DNA from: a virus
Length of the DNA stretch: 64,000 bases
IMG/VR virus record: IMGVR_UViG_3300008266_000006
Span: 1 to 64,000 of that record
Reading direction: 5' to 3' (one strand)
Positions 47,680 through 56,167 of the stretch are shown piece by piece. The position numbers and the translations under genes were made by a program. Position 1 is the first letter of the stretch. The number at the start of each line of letters is the position of its first letter. The notes beneath the pieces were generated by a model. It was not told the origin of the DNA. It was given only the letters and a program-made list of their open reading frames with translations, and did not search any database.

Positions 47680-47982
47680 ATGAAGCAGGCACCTAAGCTA
47701 ATAGAAAATACTGATATATCAATTAAAATACAATGGCCCGATAATGGTCATAGCATATATCATTACATCTGGTTAAGAGACAATTGCTCTTGCTGCAGGC
47801 ACTCTCAAACTAACCATAGACTAGTAGAAACATCTAACCTACCTTTAGATATAAAGCCACAAGAAACAATATTTTCTGATAAAGAATTAAAAATTTACTG
47901 GAAAGATGGCCATATAAGTTTATTTTCTTTTGAATGCTTTCTGAAAAAAATTCAAGTTCAAAAGAAAACTTATCAAAAATAA
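47680..47982 (+). CDS. Gamma-butyrobetaine hydroxylase-like N-terminal domain (split)
   Basis: 100 aa. HYIWLRDNCSCCRHSQTNHR and WKDGHISLFSFECFL match the N-terminal DUF971-type zinc domain of gamma-butyrobetaine and trimethyl-lysine dioxygenases. The catalytic domain is in the -1 frame from 47934, and the join is at a run of seven A. Either one gene with a missing A or two polypeptides. Confidence 0.7.
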   Translation: MKQAPKLIENTDISIKIQWPDNGHSIYHYIWLRDNCSCCRHSQTNHRLVETSNLPLDIKPQETIFSDKELKIYWKDGHISLFSFECFLKKIQVQKKTYQK

Positions 47983-48737
47983 TAGAAGGATTTTACCAAT
48001 ACGGAATTATTTTTATAAAAAATATTCCAGTACCACATGTTGACGTATTGGATATAGTTGATTTTTTTGGATACATTAGAGAAACAAATTGGGGTAGGAC
48101 TTATCATGTGAAATCATACGCTGATGCTAATAGTGTTGCATATACAAACCATGCCTTATTTGGACACACAGATGATCCTTATAGGGACCCAATAGCTACA
48201 GCGCAGATAAGTTTATTCACTAAAAATACTACAAAAGGTGGAGAATCTACTTTATGCGATGGTTTTAAAATCGCAGAAGATATGAGAGTTCTGTATCCAG
48301 AACATTTTGAGCTTCTTGCAAAAACTCCAATTCATTTTTATTTAAAAGATAATAACAACATTTTTGAATCTATAAAAACAATAATAGAATTAGATTCTAT
48401 TGGACAAATTAATTGTATTAGATATTCTAATCACTCAAGTCAGCCATTTAATTTGCCTCCAGAAAAAATGTACGATTTTTATGCTGCGTATCAACAATTT
48501 GGGAAAATGCGAGAGCATCAAAAGTACCAATTAAAAATAAAGATGAACCAAGGCGATCTTTATATGATAGATAATACTAGGATCTTGCATGGGCGATCAG
48601 AGTATAGTGCAACTGAAGGTGAGAGAAATATCCATGGTTGCTTCCTTGAAAAAGATCAAATTCTTAGTAATTGGAAAATAAATCGTTTGAAAACAGACTC
48701 CTACTGGTCTTATTGGCTCAAAATGTCGAGGTACTAA
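47934..48737 (+). CDS. Gamma-butyrobetaine hydroxylase-like catalytic domain (split)
   Basis: 267 codons. 2-Oxoglutarate/Fe(II) domain with His-x-Asp in LFGHTDDPYRDP, TKGGESTLCDGFKIAE (family hallmark), distal His in RILHGRSEY and Arg in ERNIHGCFLEKD. With the preceding ORF it forms a complete BBOX/TMLH-like enzyme, which normally hydroxylates a trimethylammonium acid (carnitine pathway). The acyl-CoA dehydrogenase gene follows 1 bp later. Confidence 0.8.
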   Translation: MLSEKNSSSKENLSKIIEGFYQYGIIFIKNIPVPHVDVLDIVDFFGYIRETNWGRTYHVKSYADANSVAYTNHALFGHTDDPYRDPIATAQISLFTKNTTKGGESTLCDGFKIAEDMRVLYPEHFELLAKTPIHFYLKDNNNIFESIKTIIELDSIGQINCIRYSNHSSQPFNLPPEKMYDFYAAYQQFGKMREHQKYQLKIKMNQGDLYMIDNTRILHGRSEYSATEGERNIHGCFLEKDQILSNWKINRLKTDSYWSYWLKMSRY

Positions 48738-48738
48738 A

Positions 48739-49944
48739 ATGAAACCAGTTTATTCTGCTGAAGCAGAAGAATACAGAAATGTAGTTAAAACTTTTTTATC
48801 CAATAACCTCCCAAAAGATTGGGCTGGAATGGGAAAATTAAATGAAAAAGAATTTAATGAATTTGTTTTACAGTGGAGAAAAAAGCTTTCAACTACAACA
48901 TTTTTAGCCCCAACTTGGCCCAAAAAGTACGGGGGGGCCGACGCCTCTCCGATGGAACATGTAATAATTGCTGAAGAATTTACAAAAGCTGGCGTTCCAA
49001 TGGGAAGTATCAATGATTCTATGAGTATCAGAATGTTAGGGAATACACTTCTGCTTCTTGGCACAGAAGCGCAGAAAGAATACTACTTACCAAAAATTAT
49101 ATCTGGAGAACATGTTTGGTCTCAGGGTTTTAGTGAACCAAATGCAGGAAGTGATTTAGCTAATATATCTTTGTCCGCCAAAAAATACGGAGATGCTTGG
49201 ATCTTAAATGGCCAGAAGATATGGACCTCCTCTGCGATGACGTCTAATCATATAATGACCTTAGCTAGAACTGATAGCACTATGGGCAGGCATAAGGGAT
49301 TAACATTTTTTTTAGTTGATATGAATCAACCGGGTCTTGAGGTAAGACCAATAAATATGTTGTCTGGCTATAAAGAATTTAATGAAGTATTTTATAGGGA
49401 CGTTGTAGTAAAAGAGGAAGAGATCCTTGGTGAGATAAACAATGGTTGGGCAGTTGCTATGACTCTTTTGGGCCATGAGAGAGGTGGCAATGCGTCAGTA
49501 CTCCCAATTCTTCTTGAAGAAGAGATCCAAAAATTAATTAGACTAGCACAGCAAAACAAAACTAATTTGAGCCCAATTATACGAGATTCGTTGGCAGCAT
49601 GCTACTCAAAAGTCCAAATTTTAAAATGGTCTGGTCTAAGAACATTATCAAAATATTTACACGGTGCTCAATTGGGTCCAGAATCCGCAATAGCCAAATT
49701 AGCTTGGAGTGAGTATCACCAAGAAGTTTTGGAGCTTTCTACTGAAATACTAGGTGCAGAAGCCATGATCTTAGAGGGAAGAAAGCCATCAAACCTGTTG
49801 ATAACAGATGATATAGGTTCAGAAAACTCTTCGATGAGTTGGATTATGACATTTTTAAACGCTAGATCAGAGATAATCTATGCGGGCTCTTCTGAAATAC
49901 AAAGAAATATCATTGCAGAAAAAGTGTTGGGACTGCCTAAATAA
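48739..49944 (+). CDS. Acyl-CoA dehydrogenase
   Basis: 401 aa, full length for the family. APTWPKKYGGADASPMEH, then QGFSEPNAGSDLANI and IWTSSA (FAD/substrate signatures) and the C-terminal YAGSSEIQRNIIAEKVLG. FAD enzyme that introduces a 2,3-double bond into an acyl-CoA. Very unusual in a phage; together with ferredoxin and the BBOX/PhyH-like oxygenases it implies an acyl or amine-modifying pathway. Codon use and AT content match the neighbours, so it is not a recent transfer from a GC-rich host. Confidence 0.93.
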   Translation: MKPVYSAEAEEYRNVVKTFLSNNLPKDWAGMGKLNEKEFNEFVLQWRKKLSTTTFLAPTWPKKYGGADASPMEHVIIAEEFTKAGVPMGSINDSMSIRMLGNTLLLLGTEAQKEYYLPKIISGEHVWSQGFSEPNAGSDLANISLSAKKYGDAWILNGQKIWTSSAMTSNHIMTLARTDSTMGRHKGLTFFLVDMNQPGLEVRPINMLSGYKEFNEVFYRDVVVKEEEILGEINNGWAVAMTLLGHERGGNASVLPILLEEEIQKLIRLAQQNKTNLSPIIRDSLAACYSKVQILKWSGLRTLSKYLHGAQLGPESAIAKLAWSEYHQEVLELSTEILGAEAMILEGRKPSNLLITDDIGSENSSMSWIMTFLNARSEIIYAGSSEIQRNIIAEKVLGLPK

Positions 49945-49989
49945 ATCGTTACTATATCCCCTATAATACTTTAATTTGAAGGGGATTTT

Positions 49990-50241
49990 GTGGAGCAAAT
50001 AAAGAATATAATAATGCGTATTGTTGCAACTTTTGCAGCGTCTGGTCTTGGCGTAATTGGTGCTGGTACAATAGCCGGAGTGCCACTTTGGAAAGCAGTT
50101 TTTATGGCAGGGATTGCTGGAGTAGCAACCGTAATTGAAGGTCTTTCAAGAGCTTTTTTAGACGACGGGAAACTTTCAGTTGCTGAAATTAATCAGGTAT
50201 TTAATCAAGTAGACAAAAAGGTTAAAAAAGCAGGCGAATGA
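49990..50241 (+). CDS. Holin-like membrane protein
   Basis: 83 aa, GTG start with GAAGGGG upstream. Two hydrophobic segments (residues ~8-30 and 33-55), then DDGKLSVAEINQVFNQVDKK, the pattern of actinophage r1t-type holins. It would make holes in the host membrane for lysis. Followed by a small lipoprotein and another membrane gene, suggesting a lysis cassette. Confidence 0.75.
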   Translation: MEQIKNIIMRIVATFAASGLGVIGAGTIAGVPLWKAVFMAGIAGVATVIEGLSRAFLDDGKLSVAEINQVFNQVDKKVKKAGE

Positions 50242-50366
50242 TGCGTCAAAATCATGAAAAGTCTGAGTGCAAATGCGCACATTGCGATTGTGAAACCTCA
50301 TGTTTGAACAGTTGTACTTGCAACGAATTAATGGGTTATAGTGCATGTACAAGTCATCACGATTAA
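50238..50366 (+). CDS. Cysteine-rich metallothionein-like peptide
   Basis: 42 aa, starting ATGATG over the previous stop. Eight Cys and four His (ECKCAHCDCETSCLNSCTC, then ACTSHHD), i.e. the dense CxC/CxxC spacing of metal-binding peptides. Overlaps the next gene by 22 nt. Confidence 0.6.
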   Translation: MMRQNHEKSECKCAHCDCETSCLNSCTCNELMGYSACTSHHD

Positions 50367-50578
50367 TTAAACTGCTTCCAATCATGCTGATTGCAGTTTC
50401 AGCCTGCGGCTATGACGGAAGCTATAGATATGAGTGTCAAGATCCAGAGAATTGGGAAGCAGAGGAGTGTAATCCACCATTATGTCTAGTAGATGGAATG
50501 TGCACAGAAACATTGCTTGGTTTCGATCCAAGCGAAACAACAATAGAAACACCTACACAAGAAACGGTAGCGCCATGA
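50345..50578 (+). CDS. Small lipoprotein, possible o-spanin-like
   Basis: 77 aa. Lipobox VSAC (Cys21) after a hydrophobic signal; four Cys in the mature part and a Thr/Glu/Pro end. Its position after a holin-like gene and partial nesting recall spanin or lysis lipoproteins, but actinobacterial phages often lack spanins. No family is recognised. Confidence 0.6.
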   Translation: MYKSSRLIKLLPIMLIAVSACGYDGSYRYECQDPENWEAEECNPPLCLVDGMCTETLLGFDPSETTIETPTQETVAP

Positions 50579-50838
50579 AAAAAAGACTAACACCCGAAGA
50601 ACTTGATGCTCGATTAAAATTTGTTGTTGGATGTGTTTTGGCTGGTGTTTTAACACTAACAACAATTGGTGTTTTATACGCATTAGTGTTTGTCACACAG
50701 CCAATTGGCGCTCAAGCTGAAAATGACAAAATGTTTTTTGGAGTTCTTTCTAGCGTTGCCACCTTTATCACTGGAACACTTGCTGGCCTAATGATATCTA
50801 CTGGTCGTAATTCTAAAGAAGAAGAATTAGAAGACTAA
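50575..50838 (+). CDS. Membrane protein, second holin-like candidate
   Basis: 87 aa; ATGA-coupled. Two transmembrane segments at about 15-37 and 52-74, charged ends (MKKRLTPEELDARLK; SKEEELED). Fits a holin or anti-holin beside 49990. It ends facing the leftward oxygenase gene, with overlapping stops. Confidence 0.6.
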   Translation: MKKRLTPEELDARLKFVVGCVLAGVLTLTTIGVLYALVFVTQPIGAQAENDKMFFGVLSSVATFITGTLAGLMISTGRNSKEEELED

Positions 50839-51467
50839 GAGTACGGCTTATTTAGCCATTTTTTTACAACCCAAAAAGTTGTTGTGACATAACGATCACC
50901 AGATGTTACTGGATTTACGCCATGAGCGTAATTTCCACCTGCTGGGAATATTAACACTGAACCAGCTTTTGGCTTGAATTCAAGATCGTACTGGCTAAAA
51001 AATATTTCTCCACCAGTGTAGTTATCATTATAATATAGTATATTGCTGACATCTCTCCAAGATTCACAGATCTTATCTGCGTGCTCATTTAGCATAGAGC
51101 CTGTTCTATATTCGGTAATGCTGTTTATTTCAGATTTTTCTAATTCACATTCAAATGTTTCTTCCAGAAGAAGTTGAACCTTGTCCCTATACTTAATAAG
51201 TACTTCTAGTAAGTCTCTGGTATTTTGATTAAAGTTTGGATCGTCTGGATGACAATCTTGGACCAAATAGGCCCTTAAAGGGTATTCATGCATTTTATAT
51301 TTATCTATGACAAAGTTTCCATCTTTAATTCCTTTGTCAATAGTGAGTAAATCTTCTTCTGAGATAAAATTTTCAATTAAGTAAATATTTTTAACATCGT
51401 CAGTATCTATGAGTAGATCTTTGCTGCCTTCATAGATATATCCACTTTTATTTGGAATAATTGCCAT
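50835..51467 (-). CDS. 2-oxoglutarate/Fe(II) oxygenase (P4H-like)
   Basis: 210 aa. Ligands His-x-Asp in LNEHADKI, distal His in YAHGVNPV and Arg in SGDRYVTTTFW; TGGEIFFSQYDLEFKPKAGS matches the oxygenase at 40566 (TGGGIYFNNWDIEVHPKAGS), so the two are paralogues. Substrate unknown. Confidence 0.85.
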   Translation of the reverse strand: MAIIPNKSGYIYEGSKDLLIDTDDVKNIYLIENFISEEDLLTIDKGIKDGNFVIDKYKMHEYPLRAYLVQDCHPDDPNFNQNTRDLLEVLIKYRDKVQLLLEETFECELEKSEINSITEYRTGSMLNEHADKICESWRDVSNILYYNDNYTGGEIFFSQYDLEFKPKAGSVLIFPAGGNYAHGVNPVTSGDRYVTTTFWVVKKWLNKPYS

Positions 51468-51485
51468 ATTTATATAATACCATAT

Positions 51486-51571
51486 TTCATTTTAAAATTC
51501 CTATATAGGGTTAAAATGAGAAAAAATTTTTAAGGGGGTTTTCCATTTTTGAACTTTTTCCCTATATAGGG
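51486..51571. promoter_or_regulatory. Two CCTATATAGG palindromes
   Basis: CCTATATAGG at 51500-51509 sits within a longer inverted repeat (CATTTTAA...TTAAAATG). CCCTATATAGGG lies at 51560-51571, 60 bp on. They lie upstream of the leftward oxygenase gene and just after the gene at 51576. Likely operator sites, or part of a terminator on the right side. Confidence 0.45.
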
Positions 51572-51575
51572 ATTT

Positions 51576-51737
51576 TTATTTTTTTATTAGATTATATAGA
51601 TCTAATAACATGTTCTCCACTTCTTGGTGAGAAAATAACTCTCTTTCAGCTTTAGATACTTCTTTTAAAAAATTTTCAACAGAAAGTTTTATCTCTTCTG
51701 TTTTAGGATCCTTTACTGCAGAAAGTATTCTACTCAT
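51576..51737 (-). CDS. Small helical protein
   Basis: 53 aa starting directly at the stop of the large surface-protein gene. Charged and helical (KLSVENFLKEVSKAERELF). Likely co-transcribed with it. No family is recognised. Confidence 0.55.
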   Translation of the reverse strand: MSRILSAVKDPKTEEIKLSVENFLKEVSKAERELFSHQEVENMLLDLYNLIKK

Positions 51738-54700
51738 TTAAGCCTCGTCGTTTTTTAAAAGAACATGTATGTAGTGGACAGCTAGGGCAACGCCTGTTGC
51801 TATCATGGCTGTCTTTCTTGTGTCGCCGGACAATGTAATGAATACAACAACGCTACCAGCTAACGTGAATGATAGTGCAGCTGTTTCATTAACGAACTTT
51901 CTTACTAGTCCGAACCAACTTATTTTTCTCTTCCATGTACCCTCCTCCAGGTAATAATTAAATATGCTGTTTCTTGTATATTCTTCGTCGTCTTCGTCAT
52001 CCAAGCCTGCTATTTCTCCAGCTGGCTCTTCTCCCTCTTCTTCTCTCCTACTGCGTCCTTCTGGGCTAGAACTACCAGATCCTCCAGAACCGCTTCCAGA
52101 GCCTCCTGTAGAGCCTCCAGAAGGCCCCCCAGTGGCTGCAGCTGCAGCAACGCCAGCAACCGCTGTGGTGGCTGCTATAAGCGTTCTACGAGCTCCTACG
52201 TCAACCTGTGAGCCGACTGGCACGTAATCATCCAGACCCTCACCATACACGTCAATGGTCTCTTCAAAAGTTTCTTTAATTTCCTCAGGAGCATTAGTTA
52301 CGGCTTCAACGAGAGCTGCTTCTTCTGTTGCGGTTAAGTCTTCAACTGGGATGGTTTCGAACACAGCCTCTGCTTGAGTGGTGTCAATACTTTCGAGAAC
52401 TTTAGAACTGCTAGCAAGGGCGGTTGCCTGGTCTTCTGTTACACCGTTTTCAAGTACTGCATCAACAGCTTCAGCAACTTGTTCTTCAGATACAGTATCG
52501 GATTCAAGAACATTCAAAACTTCAGTAAATTGTTCGTCTGTTATATCTTCTGTGATAATAGAATCTATAACTGCAGTAAACTGTTCGTCAGATAATGGCT
52601 CATCAAACACAGCGTCAAGAACTGCAGCAAATTCTTCTACAGAAACGTCAGCTGACAACACTGTATCAAGAGCTGCCACTAATACTTCTGCATCTGCATC
52701 TGCAGTAAACACAGTATCGAGTACCTCTGTTAATTGTTCAGCAGATATATCAGAAGCAAAAATGTCTTCTAGTACTGTGGCCACTTCCTCCGAAGAAGTA
52801 ATATCTATGTCTTCAATAATATTATTTATTTCTTCGTCAGTGAAATCAGTTGTTTCATCTGGTATAGTGTCTACAGGAGGTTCAGTTGATTCTGTTTCAG
52901 GTTCTGTCGTCGTTGTATCTTCTTCTACAGTTGTTGTTTCTGTTTCTTCAGGCAGCGTCTCTTCTGTGGCTGGGGTGGTGTCTTCTGGGACTGTGGTCTC
53001 TGGCTCAGGCGATACAGGGACGACTACTACCACTGGCTCTGTGGTTGTTGTCCCTGGTTCTGGTTCCGGTGCTACTGAACTACTCGTAGGAACTGAACTG
53101 CTAGTTGGCACTGAACTGCTAGTAGTCGTAGTGCTTGAAGAAACACCAACCTGGATTGACACAGTGTTTGAATTAGCTGAATACTTACCGAATGTGTCGT
53201 TGTCAGAGCGAATATGAAAAAGCCAAGTAGTTCCGCTTGGCATCAAACTTTCGAGCAGTGAATAGCCAATTGTGTAGTTTGTATTTAAAGCATTTGTATC
53301 ACCGACATTCCCAGTTGCAACACCCCAACCGCTCTGTCCTGCCGTATTTAAACTGATGGCATATCTTTCAGGTAGATATCCACCAGTAGTTGGCGCATCC
53401 CAGTCAAGTAGGATTTCAGAGCCGGTATCAGTTACTGTTAGGTTTGATGGGGCACCAATTGTGTCTGGAAATGTATTAGAACTTTGTGTAAACACTGTTC
53501 CAGTTGTGTATGGGCGAGCAGTTCCCTCAACCTGGGTCGTTCCATTCCATTGATAGTGACGAATCCAAACACCTGAAGCATCCCAGGAGTTGCCGGTTAC
53601 TGTTGACCAACTTTGGTTCTTTTGACCATTATTGTATGTGTCGTCAAGATAAATAGCGATTGCATTTGTTGTGAATGTATTGCCACTAATGAGACGGTTG
53701 TCGGTTCCCATGTTGAAAGTCGGTGGAATCCAGCCGTTGTGATAAACACCAATTCCATTGTTTGTAAATGTGGAATTTAGAACCTGCCCACGATTTAGTC
53801 CTTGGATGTTTACTGCATAAGAGTTATTTGTAAATGTTGAGTTCTGCACTTTTGTAAAGCGCTGGGTATTGATACCAGAACCGTTATTGCTAAATACGCA
53901 ATTATTTACATATGTTTTGTTTTGGAAAGCAGAATCCGTTTGGTCTGCCCATGTTGTAACTCCAGCAGGAAGTTGTGGGGTTGAGCCGTGGTCTCCACCA
54001 ATACCAATACTTAGGTAGTCAAATGTACAGTTGGTATATGTTGCTGTTGATCCAGCAGCATTATTCCAAACAGCACTACCACCAGTCATTGCTGTGAATC
54101 TAATGTTTGTTGCAACAACCGTTCCTTGGGAGTTGTAAATAAGACCACCGTAAACATTTTGCCCTTGTTTAAGGGTCATGTCAGAGACCGTAAGGCTCTT
54201 GCCAGATGGAACGTTAAATATTCGGTACAGGTTATTTCCATCAATTATGGTTTGCGTTCTTCCGTTACCAGTAATTGTCACATTTTGAGTTATCTGTGGC
54301 AGTGCGCTAGCCAGAGTTATCGTTCCATCAACGCTAAATGTGATTGAGTCGTATATACCGCCAGCAGTAGCGTTTGCTTGAGTTATTGCCCAACGAAGAG
54401 TCCCGTTTGCGGTCGTATCTTCAAGGCTTGTTACCACTAGGGATGTTGGTGCAGGGATGTCATTAGGGACAAACGAAAGAGTTGAACCATACGCCGAACC
54501 TGAAGCATTGGTTACTTTTAGCCTGAAGTAATAAGTGGTTGAGCCAGTCAAGCCAGAAACAACAGTCGATACAGTTGAAAGCGAAGTTCCAGTAAATGTT
54601 CCAGATACCGGAATGTCAACGACAGTTCCAGAGAAGTCAGCCGTAGTGCTGTACTGGAATACTGCTGTTGAACTAAATCCATTAGGGTTTAACGTTCCAG

Positions 54701-56039
54701 AAAGTGTTACAGGGCCGTCATCAACAGTTACTGTTGGTTCCTCTGATGAAACTATTGGTGCAGTAGCAGCAAGTGTGTCAAAGTCAAATACAGCAGACTC
54801 TGTTGTTCCAGTTTCGTTAGTTGCAACAATCTTTGCGTAGTAGGTTTGGCTTGGATCAAGACCAGTAATTTCTGCACTGGCTGCTAATTCATCGGAGCCC
54901 GTGAAAGTTCCCATTGATACTGAACTAGAAGTAGTAAAGCTTGAGTCAGTTGAGTAAACAAGTTCTGCTGTAGTCGAGAACCCCTTGGGGTTCACTGTTG
55001 ATGCAACGGTTGCAGAGGTCTGTCCAATGCCGCTTACTACTGGTGCGCCTAGAACTGGAGCGTTATTTCCATCAGCTGAAAGCACATAGCTAATACGAAA
55101 AGAAGTTGATGCACCAGCACCAAGTGTTGGAACATTTAGTGCTACGTAGATTCCAGCGTCGGCGTATATTTCTCCAATATTGCCAAGGTACGCTCCGCTT
55201 GTTGCAAGAGTGTTTCCAGCATTCCAAATGTCTGCAGGGTCTGGAGAAGAGAATCCACCAGTTTGTCTGGCTACACGAGCACGAGCATCAAATGATTGTA
55301 GAGCGATGAATGCACCGTTACCCCATCTTGCTGTTGCTTGCGCTTCTGCTCCTTGACCAGTTACGGCATTGCATGATTGAAAAGTTGTTGTATTACCAGT
55401 ACTACCTGCACATGTCATTGAGCCAGAACCAGTTGCATTGTCTGGGTCAAATCCACGACCAAAGAAAACATCGCTAATCGCAGAGCTAGTTGTGTTGGTG
55501 AGAGTAACGTCGGTATGGAGTGCTTGCCCTGCTGTTGGCACACAATACCTTTGGGAAACGCTTACGCCGTTATAGGGACTTGCGCTGCTCCAAGATACAC
55601 ACTGAGAGGAGCCAGAGTTTTGGATGTCTGAAACTGCACCTGCGATACCTGTTTGGCCATTGTCATTTTTGCCTACGCTCCCAGCAACCTTCATTTGCCA
55701 GCCTTCAAACGGTGAGCCAGGGCAGAAGAAGTCTCCGTCATCTGTAGTGACGCCCCAGCCGTCCATTTCTCTGTCAACGCGAAAGCCAAGACAGTTTGAT
55801 GGGTTCTGGTTGAATCCAGAGGGAACACTCGTAGAGCCAAAAGCTCCGTTTGCTCGCACACCAACTTCAGCAAACTCGCCCTGCAGGAATGCCTGGTCCC
55901 CAGAAATCTTCGTATTTGTAGAAAATGTGGCTTGAGCAGGACCAGACGGCGGAACAAAAGATCCTATTAAAAATAGAGGAACAAAAATCCATGCTGCCTT
56001 ACGCGTAAAAGCGTAGCGTAATCTATTAAGTATATTCAA
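51738..56039 (-). CDS. Giant membrane-anchored surface protein (beta-helix, FN3-like domains, repeats)
   Basis: 1433 aa; TTG start supported by AAGGGG 7 nt upstream. Signal/anchor at residues ~15-38 (WIFVPLFLIGSFVPPSG...QA). Then a Cys-containing domain (40-310), two FN3-like modules (~320-530), a parallel beta-helix (~540-860; CSLREA-like start NGTLRWAITQANA, Asn-rich rungs such as NSTFTNNGIGV), another FN3 (~865-960), a Ser/Thr/Pro/Glu stalk, six to seven 17-residue acidic repeats (LDxVxxxDxSxEEFxAV), a Gly/Ser linker, and two C-terminal transmembrane helices (~1385-1428). Host-type surface adhesin or glycan-binding protein; it may change the infected cell's surface. GC is higher than average here. 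Confidence 0.85.
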   Translation of the reverse strand: MNILNRLRYAFTRKAAWIFVPLFLIGSFVPPSGPAQATFSTNTKISGDQAFLQGEFAEVGVRANGAFGSTSVPSGFNQNPSNCLGFRVDREMDGWGVTTDDGDFFCPGSPFEGWQMKVAGSVGKNDNGQTGIAGAVSDIQNSGSSQCVSWSSASPYNGVSVSQRYCVPTAGQALHTDVTLTNTTSSAISDVFFGRGFDPDNATGSGSMTCAGSTGNTTTFQSCNAVTGQGAEAQATARWGNGAFIALQSFDARARVARQTGGFSSPDPADIWNAGNTLATSGAYLGNIGEIYADAGIYVALNVPTLGAGASTSFRISYVLSADGNNAPVLGAPVVSGIGQTSATVASTVNPKGFSTTAELVYSTDSSFTTSSSVSMGTFTGSDELAASAEITGLDPSQTYYAKIVATNETGTTESAVFDFDTLAATAPIVSSEEPTVTVDDGPVTLSGTLNPNGFSSTAVFQYSTTADFSGTVVDIPVSGTFTGTSLSTVSTVVSGLTGSTTYYFRLKVTNASGSAYGSTLSFVPNDIPAPTSLVVTSLEDTTANGTLRWAITQANATAGGIYDSITFSVDGTITLASALPQITQNVTITGNGRTQTIIDGNNLYRIFNVPSGKSLTVSDMTLKQGQNVYGGLIYNSQGTVVATNIRFTAMTGGSAVWNNAAGSTATYTNCTFDYLSIGIGGDHGSTPQLPAGVTTWADQTDSAFQNKTYVNNCVFSNNGSGINTQRFTKVQNSTFTNNSYAVNIQGLNRGQVLNSTFTNNGIGVYHNGWIPPTFNMGTDNRLISGNTFTTNAIAIYLDDTYNNGQKNQSWSTVTGNSWDASGVWIRHYQWNGTTQVEGTARPYTTGTVFTQSSNTFPDTIGAPSNLTVTDTGSEILLDWDAPTTGGYLPERYAISLNTAGQSGWGVATGNVGDTNALNTNYTIGYSLLESLMPSGTTWLFHIRSDNDTFGKYSANSNTVSIQVGVSSSTTTTSSSVPTSSSVPTSSSVAPEPEPGTTTTEPVVVVVPVSPEPETTVPEDTTPATEETLPEETETTTVEEDTTTTEPETESTEPPVDTIPDETTDFTDEEINNIIEDIDITSSEEVATVLEDIFASDISAEQLTEVLDTVFTADADAEVLVAALDTVLSADVSVEEFAAVLDAVFDEPLSDEQFTAVIDSIITEDITDEQFTEVLNVLESDTVSEEQVAEAVDAVLENGVTEDQATALASSSKVLESIDTTQAEAVFETIPVEDLTATEEAALVEAVTNAPEEIKETFEETIDVYGEGLDDYVPVGSQVDVGARRTLIAATTAVAGVAAAAATGGPSGGSTGGSGSGSGGSGSSSPEGRSRREEEGEEPAGEIAGLDDEDDEEYTRNSIFNYYLEEGTWKRKISWFGLVRKFVNETAALSFTLAGSVVVFITLSGDTRKTAMIATGVALAVHYIHVLLKNDEA

Positions 56040-56086
56040 CCGACATCCCCTTCAGTTAGACACTCCTAATAGTAACAACTAAAATA

Positions 56087-56126
56087 AAAAAAAATCCCCA
56101 TCTCTAAATAAGCTGGGGATTTTTTA
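56087..56126. terminator. Bidirectional terminator
   Basis: AAAAAATCCCCA ... TGGGGATTTTTT. With A and T runs on both sides it can stop transcription on either strand; it separates the glycan operon from the surface-protein gene. Confidence 0.85.
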
Positions 56127-56167
56127 CGCTATAGAGCGTCGGTTTCCGTAGACAAAGTATACCAGAA

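Noticed and set aside
47934-47982. Classical slippery heptamer for programmed -1 frameshifting
   Set aside because: The A7 run is G-AAA-AAA-A in frame, not A-AAA-AAG type, and no strong downstream structure was seen; a missing base is simpler.
46613-49944. Host chromosome fragment
   Set aside because: AT content, overlaps and promoter style match the phage-like flanks on both sides, although an assembly join cannot be excluded without reads.
52378-53217. Ser/Val-rich 279-codon ORF on the plus strand
   Set aside because: It is the reverse shadow of the repeat and stalk region of the surface protein, whose repeats create a long open frame.
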